A stretch of DNA of 19,671 nucleotides from DATJGR01 sp963812255 (GTDB taxonomy: Bacteria; Pseudomonadota; Gammaproteobacteria; Pseudomonadales; Azotimanducaceae), in the NCBI GenBank assembly GCA_963812255.1, contig CAWEUM010000008.1:1-19671 (forward strand), written 5' to 3'. Of this stretch, positions 5,958 to 13,675 are shown in pieces (positions within the stretch are counted from its first letter, which is position 1; the number at the start of each line of letters is the position of its first letter). The notes beneath the pieces were generated by a model. The model had not been told where the DNA came from and did no database searches. It was given only the letters and a program-made list of their open reading frames with translations. Both the position numbers and the translations under genes were made by a program.

Positions 5958-7118
5958 ATGACGCTTGAACAGTTTCGAGAACAAGCTGCTCAGTGGCTCG
6001 AGATGAACTGTCCCCAGTCACTCCGCGGAAGTCAGGAGGTCATCTGGGGCGGTCGGAAGGCTCGTTACCCGCACGCCGACACGAAGTTGTGGCTTGATCG
6101 CATGGCGCAGCGCGGCTGGACGGTGCCAAGCTGGCCCAATACTTATGGTGGGGCAGCGCTGGATTCAGACCAGGCCGCGATCCTTCAGCAGGAAATGACC
6201 CGACTCGGATGTCCACCACCGCTATTCGACTTTGGGATCTCCCTGCTAGGTCCTGTGTTGCTTGAATTTGGCACGGATGCACAAAAGGCCTGTTTCCTGC
6301 CGGCAATCGCACGCGGAGAAATCCGCTGGTGCCAGGGCTTCAGCGAGCCAGAGGCGGGTTCCGATCTAGCGTCGTTGCAATGTCGCGCCGCAAGAGATGG
6401 GGACCGGTATCGAGTCACTGGCCATAAGATTTGGACATCCTATGGCGCACAGGCCGATTGGATTTTCTGCCTGGTCCGCACGCACCCCGGGGCACCCAAG
6501 CACGAGGGGATCAGCTTGTTGCTCATCGACATGGAGAGCGAAGGCGTGTCAACCGTACCCATGGAGTTGATCAACGGCGCCTCGCGGTTCTGCCAGGTTT
6601 TCTTAGACGAGGTATTCGTCCCTATCGAAAACAGGCTTGGTGAGGAACAACAAGGTTGGACCATCGCCAAAAAGCTGCTCGCAGTCGAACGGGCCGCGAT
6701 TTCACAGGCCGGCGACAACAGCATTCTCAGCGAGGGTGGGCTCTGCGCGTTGGCCGATGTGCTACGGCGCTACCATCGGGAAAACGATCGTCTGTTGCGG
6801 GATGAAGTCGCGCAGGCGGAGATGGACGATCTGGCGTTTCGCGCCGCGCGAACGCAAGCAGGAGAAGGCAGTTTGGACGCGGTGGCGCGTGCGTCGTTTC
6901 TCAAATACTACGGCACCGAACTGACAAAACGCCGCACCGAACTGCGCACGCGAATCATGGGCGTGCAGGGCTTGGGATGGGAAGGTGGAACATTTCTTGA
7001 CGACGAGAGGGACACCGTCCGCCAGTGGCTCTGGACGCTTGGGTATTCCATTCTTGGCGGCACGTCGGAAATTCAACTCAACGTGATTGCCCGCCGTGGT
7101 CTCAACTTGCCGGGCTAG
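5958..7118 (+). CDS. acyl-CoA dehydrogenase family protein, pimeloyl-CoA dehydrogenase large-subunit-like
   Basis: A 386-aa FAD flavoprotein of the acyl-CoA dehydrogenase family, expected to introduce an alpha-beta double bond into a CoA thioester. It has the N-terminal helical domain, the FAD/substrate motif WCQGFSEPEAGSDLASL (124-140), GHKIWTSYGAQADWIFCLVR and the C-terminal helical domain ending LGGTSEIQLNVIARRGLNLPG (366-386). The position holding the catalytic Glu in medium-chain enzymes (YEGT) reads LGGT, as in two-subunit enzymes such as PimC/PimD and related FadE heteromers. GAGG lies 6 bp before the ATG at 5958. It is followed after 4 bp by a second, divergent acyl-CoA dehydrogenase, supporting a heteromeric complex. 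The true substrate is not known. Confidence 0.88.
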   Translation: MTLEQFREQAAQWLEMNCPQSLRGSQEVIWGGRKARYPHADTKLWLDRMAQRGWTVPSWPNTYGGAALDSDQAAILQQEMTRLGCPPPLFDFGISLLGPVLLEFGTDAQKACFLPAIARGEIRWCQGFSEPEAGSDLASLQCRAARDGDRYRVTGHKIWTSYGAQADWIFCLVRTHPGAPKHEGISLLLIDMESEGVSTVPMELINGASRFCQVFLDEVFVPIENRLGEEQQGWTIAKKLLAVERAAISQAGDNSILSEGGLCALADVLRRYHRENDRLLRDEVAQAEMDDLAFRAARTQAGEGSLDAVARASFLKYYGTELTKRRTELRTRIMGVQGLGWEGGTFLDDERDTVRQWLWTLGYSILGGTSEIQLNVIARRGLNLPG

Positions 7119-7122
7119 ATCT

Positions 7123-8253
7123 ATGGCTCCCACGAACACTCTAGAAATGGTTCGCACAATGGCGCGACGATTTGTCTCTACGGAAACCGCGGTCAGTGAC
7201 TTGCGAAAGCTACGAGAAAACAAGCTTGGATTCAGCCCGCATGTTTGGAACGGCATCGTAGCGCTTGGGTTTCCAGGGATTGCGTTTGAGCAGCAATTCG
7301 GAGGTGAGGGACTAGGCTACGTCGAATTCGGCGCAGTTTTGACGGAGTTGGGTAGGCACCTGGTGGCCACCCCTATCGTGTCGAGCGTTGTCCTGGCCGG
7401 AGAGGCGATTCGACTCGGGGGTAATGCGGCTCAGAAGAACAGATGGCTACCCGAGATTTCGCAAGGACGGCGATTCTTCGCGATGGCGCATCAGGAAAGC
7501 CCAGATTTTCGAGCTTACGACATAGCTTGCAGCGCAAGACGTTGCGGCTCTGGGTACGTACTTACCGGACGCAAGCTGTTTGTGCTAGACGGGCACAGGG
7601 CCGACTACCTGATAACGGTCGCCCGCACGTCCGGTAGTCCAGGAGATCGGGGTGGGCTGACGCTCTTTTGTGTCGACCGCACCTCCGCGGGATTGCAAAT
7701 CGCATCCGGTCTGTTGCTCGACAGTCGGGTCGCTGCAAATGTCGCGTTCGAGAATGTGGAGATTGCGGCCGAGCGGATCATCGGTGAGCCGGAACAGGCT
7801 GCGGACATTCTCGATCCCGTCATCGATCGCGGTGCTGCCATGCTGGCGGCAGAGATGCTGGGTGGGATCGAGGAGTGCTTTTCGCGGACGATCGCTCACC
7901 TACAAGAACGCCGACAGTTTGGCGTCCCAATTGGATCCTTTCAGGCGTTGCAGCATCGCGTGGCCAAATGGGCGTGTGAAGTCGAGTTGGTCGCGGCCAT
8001 CACTCGACGCTCACTGGAATTGGCGGATGAAGATGACCCGATGAGATTTCGATCCTACTCGAGTGCGGCGAAGGCTCGGGCTTCTAGTGTCTTCGTTCAG
8101 CTTGCCGCAGACGCAATTCAGCTCTTTGGTGGAGTCGGAATGACGGATGCGCATGAGATCGGGTTTTTCTTGAAGCGCGCTCGGGTTGCCGAACAAACGC
8201 TTGGTGATGCGGCATATCACCGCGATCGATTTGCAGATGCCCAGGGGTTCTAG
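7123..8253 (+). CDS. acyl-CoA dehydrogenase family protein, pimeloyl-CoA dehydrogenase small-subunit-like
   Basis: A 376-aa acyl-CoA dehydrogenase paralogue. The N-terminal domain (LRENKLGFSPHVWNGIVALG, then GFPGIAFEQQFGGEGLGYVEF), the middle beta domain (GYVLTGRKLFVLDGHRADYL) and the C-terminal helical domain (RRQFGVPIGSFQALQHRVA and DAIQLFGGVGMTDAHEIGFF) are all present. The tail LGDAAYHRDRFAD replaces the usual EGT motif, as in PimD-like small subunits. The ATG at 7123 is 4 bp after the upstream stop; a ribosome-binding site is weak, consistent with translational coupling. With the preceding gene it probably forms a hetero-oligomeric FAD dehydrogenase. The substrate could be a dicarboxylyl-, aromatic- or sterol-side-chain-type CoA ester; the sequence does not decide. 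Confidence 0.87.
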   Translation: MAPTNTLEMVRTMARRFVSTETAVSDLRKLRENKLGFSPHVWNGIVALGFPGIAFEQQFGGEGLGYVEFGAVLTELGRHLVATPIVSSVVLAGEAIRLGGNAAQKNRWLPEISQGRRFFAMAHQESPDFRAYDIACSARRCGSGYVLTGRKLFVLDGHRADYLITVARTSGSPGDRGGLTLFCVDRTSAGLQIASGLLLDSRVAANVAFENVEIAAERIIGEPEQAADILDPVIDRGAAMLAAEMLGGIEECFSRTIAHLQERRQFGVPIGSFQALQHRVAKWACEVELVAAITRRSLELADEDDPMRFRSYSSAAKARASSVFVQLAADAIQLFGGVGMTDAHEIGFFLKRARVAEQTLGDAAYHRDRFADAQGF

Positions 8254-8394
8254 GCTGCTGTCGGCGAGAAACGCTGGCGGCGAAGTAACATTTTCCTTCG
8301 AAGATGGATCTGGCTCCAAGGTGCCAACCAAGTGCGGACTATAGGCTCAGGCAATGCGTACGCTGACGTTACGAATTGGCTTGGGAGGGTGGTG

Positions 8395-8832
8395 ATGGGC
8401 CGCGAAGCGCGTGATCGCTCGGTACACATAGATCTGCACGGTAGCTGTCTATGCGAATCTATACGGTTTTCCGTTTCAGGTAGGGTTACCGATTTCTATC
8501 TTTGTCATTGCAGCCGTTGCCGGAAGGAAACCGGATCTGCCTTTTCGACTAGCATGTTCGTTCCATTGGATGCCGTTACCTGGTACTCACCGCCTGACGC
8601 GGTGAAGCGTTTTGAACTGCCATCTGCAGAGCACTTCTGCCTCGACTTTTGCATGCGCTGCGGATCGGTCGTTCCCTACATCAGTCGAGGTCACGAATTC
8701 TACATCGTCCCGGTCGGCAGTCTGGACAGCCACATTGACATAGCGCCATTTGAGCAGATCTATTGGCAGGACCGCGCTTCTTGGTACGAGGCGGGCGTCC
8801 AGTGTCCAAGAAGCGACGGCGAGAGATCGTGA
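8395..8832 (+). CDS. GFA family zinc-binding protein
   Basis: A 145-aa protein of the GFA (glutathione-dependent formaldehyde-activating enzyme-like) family. It shows the expected cysteine pattern: GSCLCESIRF (Cys18, Cys20), CHCSRCRKETGSAF (Cys37, Cys39, Cys42) and FCMRCGSVVPYI (Cys86, Cys89), followed by the beta-rich core ending in the conserved IYWQDRASWYE. Many members have no proven function, and the original formaldehyde role is disputed for most. The ATG at 8395 is chosen because GGGAGG lies just upstream; the frame opens earlier with a GTG at 8332. It lies 141 bp after the dehydrogenases on the same strand, so could share their transcript or have its own promoter. Confidence 0.85.
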   Translation: MGREARDRSVHIDLHGSCLCESIRFSVSGRVTDFYLCHCSRCRKETGSAFSTSMFVPLDAVTWYSPPDAVKRFELPSAEHFCLDFCMRCGSVVPYISRGHEFYIVPVGSLDSHIDIAPFEQIYWQDRASWYEAGVQCPRSDGERS

Positions 8833-8938
8833 CTACAGGCTGCAGCATGTTGAAGCAGCTGACCAACGCCGGAGGGAGGTCGGTCGTGAATACCTATGGA
8901 ATCGTCGCCGACGATCGTCTTCTACCGAGTGTTGCCTA

Positions 8939-9433
8939 ATGAAATATCACTTGGCGCAATTCAACGTAGCCACAGGATTCGGGCTATCTAGCGAACCCGT
9001 GATGCTTGGGTTCATGGAAAGGCTTGATGAAGTCAATGCCGTCGCTGACCGGTCGCCGGGATTCGTGTGGCGGCTAAAGACAGCTGCGGGAAATGCGACG
9101 GCGATTCTTCCGTACAACAACAAGCGAATACTCATCAATCTGTCGGTGTGGGAAAGCATTCGGGATTTTCGCCAGTTCGTCTACACCACGATCCATGGCG
9201 AAATGGTGAGAGATGGTCGGATTTGGTTCGAGCCGAAGACGGAACCCCAGATTGTGATGTGGTGGATCCCGGCGGGGGAACTTCCTACGGTCGACGAAGC
9301 TGTAGATCGCCTGGCATTCCTGCGTTCGAAAGGCTCTTCCAGCGAGGCATTTTCGTTGAGATCAACGTTCCCGCCGCCTGGCGACTCAGGATGGCCGGCC
9401 GGTGAAACACCGACTGCTGGGAGGTTGGTGTGA
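8939..9433 (+). CDS. DUF3291 domain protein
   Basis: A 164-aa protein matching DUF3291, a small family with a ferredoxin-like fold related in shape to antibiotic-biosynthesis monooxygenase (ABM) domains. Recognisable blocks are YHLAQFNVA near the start, RSPGFVWRLKTAAGNATAI, LINLSVWESIRDFRQFVY, RIWFEPKTEPQIVMWWIPAG and PTVDEAVDRLAFLRSKGSSS. No metal or cofactor ligands are evident. The ATG at 8939 fits the family start; the longer open frame from 8750 overlaps the GFA gene out of frame and shows no homology. No clear ribosome-binding site precedes it. The function of the family is unknown; similarity to ABM-type folds allows, but does not show, a small-molecule oxidation role. Confidence 0.82.
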   Translation: MKYHLAQFNVATGFGLSSEPVMLGFMERLDEVNAVADRSPGFVWRLKTAAGNATAILPYNNKRILINLSVWESIRDFRQFVYTTIHGEMVRDGRIWFEPKTEPQIVMWWIPAGELPTVDEAVDRLAFLRSKGSSSEAFSLRSTFPPPGDSGWPAGETPTAGRLV

Positions 9434-9595
9434 CCCAATCTAGCATTCTTATGCGTCGCCAAAACGTTGTCCGAACTCTGTCGTGGAATTCGCGCGGCGT
9501 TTTGTTGCGCTCACAGATCGAGAGCGTCTCTGGTGACGTCAGGGAGAGACCAATGACGAGCCGGTGGCGAACCGATTTGTAGGCTGGGACTTTTC

Positions 9596-9877
9596 ATGCC
9601 AAGTACAGGCGAACTCGTGGATACACTGTCTGCGTTGAAATATCTAGGTATTGATTGGATGGCGATGCTGTTTACGTTTGCCGCGATCCTGAGGCTCGGC
9701 AACAAATCCAGAAGCGGTTTTGCGCTGATGATGCTCGGAAATTCGTGTTGGGTTGTCATTGGCGTGTTGACCGGTAGTGTCGCTATGATCGTTGCGAACG
9801 CAGTCTTCCTTTTGACGAATGCGCGAGGTTGGTACCGATGGAGAGCATCCCATCAGGAAGTGGCTTCCCTACCGTGA
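9596..9877 (+). CDS. small PnuC-like membrane protein
   Basis: A 93-aa protein with three likely transmembrane helices: residues about 17-34 (LGIDWMAMLFTFAAILRL), 41-58 (GFALMMLGNSCWVVIGVL) and 60-76. Between and after them are the basic linker GNKSRSG and the C-terminal NARGWYRWR. This layout resembles the repeating half of PnuC-type vitamin transporters (nicotinamide riboside; PnuX and PnuT members carry riboflavin and thiamine) and the small stand-alone membrane proteins related to them. Three helices alone would have to oligomerise to transport anything. The ATG at 9596 has only a weak upstream GGGA. Its place downstream of a riboflavin operon is notable, but the transport role is inference. 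Confidence 0.65.
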   Translation: MPSTGELVDTLSALKYLGIDWMAMLFTFAAILRLGNKSRSGFALMMLGNSCWVVIGVLTGSVAMIVANAVFLLTNARGWYRWRASHQEVASLP

Positions 9878-9917
9878 AATGCAGACAATTTCCGGCGTCT
9901 CAGCCGCGACGGCTACC

Positions 9918-10247
9918 ATGCCGAGCAATCGCAAACAAAGCCCGGCACAAATCGATCGACTGCAGCTCGAACAGGCGAGACGCGACCGCGCCTAGACAGG
10001 AAATCCTAGAGTTCGGTCGAAGGATGGATATGCAGTCGACGTCGATGAGCTACAAATTACCTCGACGTACCAAGGCCTGTTGGAAGGCTGCGTTGGTCCC
10101 GACGAGTGGCTGAGCAGAGGCATCGTGCATGCCAGGCAGCAAGCATCATCGAAACTACACGTGCTGGAGCCGACAACAACCGTGGATACGCTAGATCCCA
10201 CGCGTTTTTGGCTTCCAAGATTTCGTATGCCGGCTGAATGCCCTTGA
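9918..10247 (+). pseudogene. small conserved-looking gene interrupted by an in-frame TAG
   Basis: From ATG 9918 one frame gives MPSNRKQSPAQIDRLQLEQ and continues to TAG at 9993-9995. The same frame stays open to TGA at 10245-10247 with a natural-looking peptide: KDGYAVDVDELQITSTYQGL, then LEGCVGPDEWLSRGIVHARQ and DTLDPTRFWLPRFRM. The TYxGLLEG block resembles a motif in small uncharacterised proteins. No ATG, GTG or TTG start is well placed between the TAG and that block, so the whole would be a 109-codon gene with an amber at codon 26. It is either a decayed gene, a read error or a readthrough case. No good ribosome-binding site precedes 9918. The family was not identified with certainty. Confidence 0.45.
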
Positions 10248-10278
10248 TTGTCACACCAGAGAGCCTGAGATTGAATTC

Positions 10279-11271
10279 ATGAAAGTACTGGTTACAGGCA
10301 GCGCGGGTCACCTGGGAGAAGCGCTCGTTCGTGTTCTCCAATTTGAGCCTGCGAAAAATGTTGTCGTTAGTATCGACATCAAAGCCTCTCCCTTTACCAC
10401 GGTCGTGGGGTCGATCACTGACGCGAGATGCGTCGCCGATTGCATGGCGGGAGTGGATGTCGTCTTTCACACAGCGACCCTCCACAAACCTCATGTCGCA
10501 ACACATTCCAAACAGGCGTTCGTTGACACAAACATCTCAGGCACGTTGACCCTTCTCGAAGCCGCCGCTGCAAACGGCGTTAGGAGATTTGTATTCACCA
10601 GCACGACAAGCGTGTTCGGAGATGCAATGCGGCCAGCACACGGAGAACCAGCGGTTTGGGTCACAGAAGACAGGCTACCGATCCCGAAGAACATCTATGG
10701 AGTCACCAAAGCGGCGGCCGAAGAGCTTTGCTACCTATTCCACCGTAAGCATGGGTTGAATTGCATCATTCTCAGAACGTCACGGTTCTTCCCCGAAGAA
10801 GATGACGACCGAAGCAAGCGTGCGCTCTTCACAGATGCCAATCTAAAAACTAACGAGTTTCTGTACCGACGGGCCGATGTTGAGGACGTGGTTAGCGCCC
10901 ATCTGTGCGCGGCGGAGAGGAGTTCTGCCCTGGGTTTTGGCCGCTACATCGTGAGCGCGACCACGCCGTTTCGCCCTGACGACATGACCGAGCTTTGCTC
11001 GAATGCGTCGGAGGTCGTGCGTCGTCGTGTGCCGGAGTTCGTCGGAGCTTATGAGGCGCTCGGCTGGCATATGTTCGACGGGATCGACCGAGTCTACGTG
11101 AACGAAGCGGCCCGCCAGGACTTATTCTGGGCGCCCAAGTACGACTTCTCGACCGTACTTGAGCGCCATCGAGCAGGACGGAGTCCAATGAGTGCACTCT
11201 CCGTGGCCATTGGGAGCAAGGGATACCACGCCAAAGTGTTTGGCGACGGCCCCTACCCTGTAATCGACTGA
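10279..11271 (+). CDS. NAD(P)-dependent epimerase/dehydratase (extended SDR)
   Basis: A 330-aa extended short-chain dehydrogenase/reductase. The Rossmann nucleotide-binding motif TGSAGHLG is at residues 6-13, followed by a negatively charged strand end SIDI (31-34) that favours NAD over NADP. The catalytic pair is Tyr140 and Lys144 in IYGVTKAAAEEL, with FTSTTSVFG (106-114) supplying the Ser/Thr. The C-terminal half carries the substrate-binding part and ends FGDGPYPVID. Such enzymes act on nucleotide sugars, hydroxysteroids or similar carbonyl compounds; the substrate cannot be named here. It follows the broken small gene by 31 bp on the same strand. The ribosome-binding site is weak. A transposase remnant begins directly after its stop. 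Confidence 0.88.
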   Translation: MKVLVTGSAGHLGEALVRVLQFEPAKNVVVSIDIKASPFTTVVGSITDARCVADCMAGVDVVFHTATLHKPHVATHSKQAFVDTNISGTLTLLEAAAANGVRRFVFTSTTSVFGDAMRPAHGEPAVWVTEDRLPIPKNIYGVTKAAAEELCYLFHRKHGLNCIILRTSRFFPEEDDDRSKRALFTDANLKTNEFLYRRADVEDVVSAHLCAAERSSALGFGRYIVSATTPFRPDDMTELCSNASEVVRRRVPEFVGAYEALGWHMFDGIDRVYVNEAARQDLFWAPKYDFSTVLERHRAGRSPMSALSVAIGSKGYHAKVFGDGPYPVID

Positions 11272-11462
11272 GCGCTTCGTGGCCTAACCGTAGGTGGATG
11301 TGATGTCTTGGATTCGAAATTCGCAAACGTCCGACTACCACCTTGGCAACATCTGTCGCTTCGGGTGATCGGTGATCTGCTGCATCGGCTGATGAAGCCG
11401 ATCCACGGAACGGATCGAGGATCTGATTTTCGGGAACTGGCAAGGCTCAGCGCAGTGATCTG

Positions 11463-12395
11463 GTGAAATTGGCGGCGCAGCTGATCATCGAGGAAGCCCT
11501 CGAAGGCGAGGTCCACGAACATCTCGGGCGTGATTACTACGCACGCAGCGAGTCGACCGGACAGTGGAACGGTTACCGGCGCGGCAAGCTCGATACGGCT
11601 GAAGGTCGGATCGACTATGCAGTGCCGCAGGTGCGCGGCCTGGAGGGATGGAAGAGTGCCGTGCGGTCGGCGCTGTCGGGTCGCAGCGAAGAGCTCGAGC
11701 GGCTCGCGATCGAGATGTACTCGCGCGGTTTGTCGGTCAGAGACATTGTAGCGGCGTTCGTCGACGAGGCCGGCCGCTGTGTGTTGTCGAAGAGCGCGGT
11801 GTCGGTCGTGACCGAGCGGCTGTGGCAGGACTACCAGAGCTTTGCGAGCCGGGATCCGGCCGAGCACGACGTTGTAAATCTATTCTTCGATGGCATCGCC
11901 GAGCGGCTGCATCTGGGGCCACCACGCGAGGCCGTACTGGCCGCTCGGGGTATTACCAGCCAAGGGAACAAGCGATTGCTCGGCGTGTTGCCGGGGACGA
12001 AGGAAGATACGGTGTCGTGCAAAGAGTTCCTGCGCGATTTGAAGTCACGACGTCTGCGGGGTCCCGTGCTCGTCGTCGCGGACGGTGCACCAGGACTCAT
12101 TCGAGCCGTTGACGAAGTATTCCCGAGGAGTCTGCGGCAACGCTCTCTAGTGCACCGGATCCGCAACCTCGAGGCAAAGGCACCCGCCGAGCTGAGGGGC
12201 GACGTGAAGGATCAAGCGCATGCCGCATACCGCGCGTCATCTCCGGCGCTGGCGCGTCTGACGCGCGATGAGTTCGTCAAACGCTTCGAGACGGAGCTGC
12301 CATCGGCAACGCGCTGCTTCCTCGGCGACTTCGAAGCGTGTATTGCCCATCTTCGTTTACCGATTGCGCATCGGCGCGCCATCCGTACCACGAAT
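11463..12395 (+). pseudogene. IS256-family (mutator) transposase, 3' end lost
   Basis: The protein part from the GTG at 11463 to codon 311 matches the Transposase_mut family: LIIEEALEGEVHEHLGRDYY, SGQWNGYRRGKLDTAEG-like residues, MYSRGLSVRDIVAAF, then catalytic Asp in NLFFDGIAERL (Asp143) and in VLVVADGAPGL (Asp207), and finally HRRAIRTTN (303-311). After RTTN the family continues with the stretch that carries the catalytic Glu (LLER...EERRR); here it switches at base 12396 to unrelated sequence, so the third catalytic residue is missing. The frame runs on to 12590 as a meaningless tail. The N-terminus is also displaced by a frameshift before 11463. The enzyme should be inactive. Confidence 0.85.
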
Positions 12396-12521
12396 CGGGC
12401 CTATGCTGCCAAGCGCATCGCTGAAGGTCACTCGAAGCTCGAGGCCCAGTGCCGCGGCATCGCTACGGGAAGGTCTCGAGGAAACCTTGACGGTTCAAGC
12501 GCCCGGTATCACCGATGCATA
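12396..12521 (+). pseudogene. fragment of a second mutator-type transposase
   Basis: Two frames over this 126-bp piece together recall one family: RAYAAKRIAEGHSKLEAQ in the frame of the preceding transposase, then RPSAAASLREGLEETLTVQ in the next frame, ending APGITDA and a stop at 12519-12521. The sequence AAASLREGLEETLTVQ is a strong signature of mutator-type transposases of a different subgroup, in the region before their RTTN motif. The frame change shows a small deletion. It is a scar fused directly to the first transposase. Confidence 0.6.
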
Positions 12522-12562
12522 AATGGGCTAAGCACACGGCTTCGCCTGAAAGGACAACTGTT

Positions 12563-13219
12563 ATGGACAAAAATTCGGGAACACTGGTAAAAATTTGCGG
12601 CCTGACCCGGGACAGTGATGCCGGGACGGCCGTCAGCCTGGGCGCGGATGCCGTCGGCATGGTGTTTTACCCAGACAGCCCCAGGAATGTCAGCCATGAA
12701 CAGGCCAGGGCCATCACCCGGGCAATCGGTGACAGGGCGTTGAAAGTCGGACTCTTTGTCAATGCCGCTGCCCGCTTTGTCCGGGATATCTTGGAGCAGG
12801 TCCCGCTGGATATCCTGCAGTTCCAGGGTCAGGAATCGCAGGCCTGGTGCCTGGAATTCGGGCGTCCCTACTGGAAGGCCATCCATGTCAGGGAGGCGGC
12901 ACAATTGCCCGGACAGATTGCACTACATGAGACTGCTGCGGGCATCCTGCTGGACACCTGGCATCCCACCCAGCCGGGCGGTACAGGCAGAACATTTGAC
13001 TGGTCGGTGCTGGAAGGCCTGACTTTTGAGCAGCACCTGATACTTGCCGGGGGACTGACACCGGAAAATGTGACAACCGCCATTGCCATGGTCAGACCCT
13101 GGGCGGTGGATGTCAGTTCAGGTGTGGAGGAGTCGCCTGGCATCAAGTCGGCAGCCAGGATGGAACAATTTATCAACGAGGTAAGACGTGTCGGCGTTTT
13201 GGGATTCAAAGAACGATGA
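12563..13219 (+). CDS. trpF: phosphoribosylanthranilate isomerase, orphan copy
   Basis: The 218-aa TIM-barrel enzyme isomerises N-(5-phosphoribosyl)anthranilate to CdRP in tryptophan synthesis. It shows the catalytic cysteine in KICGLTR (Cys12), GADAVGMVFYPDSPRNVS, VGLFVN (62-67), LDILQFQGQE (82-91), the catalytic aspartate in LLDTWHP (Asp131), the phosphate-binding GGTGRTFDW and LAGGLTPENV, and VDVSSGVEESPGIKSAA at the end. Length and all motifs are intact, so it should work. The ATG at 12563 has AAAGGA 8 bp upstream. No other trp gene is nearby. Codon use (many AGG, CCC and CCx-GGG pairs, little CGC) differs from neighbours, and a transposase scar lies directly upstream, both pointing to transfer from another proteobacterium. 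Confidence 0.93.
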   Translation: MDKNSGTLVKICGLTRDSDAGTAVSLGADAVGMVFYPDSPRNVSHEQARAITRAIGDRALKVGLFVNAAARFVRDILEQVPLDILQFQGQESQAWCLEFGRPYWKAIHVREAAQLPGQIALHETAAGILLDTWHPTQPGGTGRTFDWSVLEGLTFEQHLILAGGLTPENVTTAIAMVRPWAVDVSSGVEESPGIKSAARMEQFINEVRRVGVLGFKER

Positions 13220-13675
13220 GAAACGCGAGTTTCGCGGACCTGCTGCCAAAGCTACCCGTTCGTTCCGTCGCTTGGCGGCCGCAGACGCCGGTAGCTTCGT
13301 GTTCACAGACGACGCGGGTGTGAAAGTGCGTGAGCTCCCGCGAGGTGCGTTGCTAAAAGGGCCTCAGCCACCCCGGATTCGACAACAGCACGTCCGCCGA
13401 GCAAACGCTTAGCGGCGGTTTCTTGCCACCGTAGATCACGTTGGGTCAAGGTGAGTGACGATAGATTGGGCACCTGAGTGGGCACCACTTATCACCGCAG
13501 CGAACTGGTCGTGAAGGACGCGCGGCGAGCGGCTGCATCGCAGTGGGCGAGGCATGTTAGGAGCCCGCCGTTGTCATCTGTTGGAACGGCGCTCGCATGC
13601 GCTGATGCGCGGCAAGCGGTACCCTGCATCGCTGTATCGGGACCAGTGAGGCACATGCAGGTTGAAACTCGGAGA
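13220..13675. other. 456-bp gap without a supported gene
   Basis: Frames here are short and have low-complexity, Arg/Ala-rich translations typical of noncoding high-GC DNA. A small stem GAAAC/GTTTC with a GCGA loop lies just after the trpF stop but has no T run. GGGCACC occurs twice 12 bp apart (13468-13474 and 13480-13486). No promoter for the following EamA gene is convincing. The stretch may be a junction between imported segments. Confidence 0.5.

Larger units (their letters stand above)
11272..12521 (+). mobile_element. composite IS256-family remnant
   Basis: The segment holds a 5'-damaged IS256-family transposase joined to a piece of a second mutator-type transposase. The 191 bp before the first coding remnant (11272-11462) hold no gene. 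They include a 7-bp stem (ATCGGCT 11384-11390 with AGCCGAT 11396-11402), and the frame reading FRELA near 11430 joins the transposase by a one-step frameshift, so the N-terminus of the original protein probably lies there. No paired terminal repeats can be found because the right end is lost. Confidence 0.7.

Noticed and set aside
8750..8938. N-terminal extension of the DUF3291 gene to 8750
   Set aside because: Overlaps the GFA gene out of frame, has no homology and is rich in Arg; the family start fits ATG 8939.
10057..10506. 149-codon minus-strand frame before and into the SDR gene
   Set aside because: Overlaps the SDR N-terminus including its TGSAGHLG motif on the other strand; no motif of its own.
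11253..11867. 204-codon minus-strand frame over the IS256 transposase
   Set aside because: Antisense of conserved transposase sequence; Arg/Ser-rich.
13468..13486. GGGCACC direct repeat as a possible attachment site
   Set aside because: Only 7 bp, with no integrase or tRNA nearby, so it cannot be told from chance.
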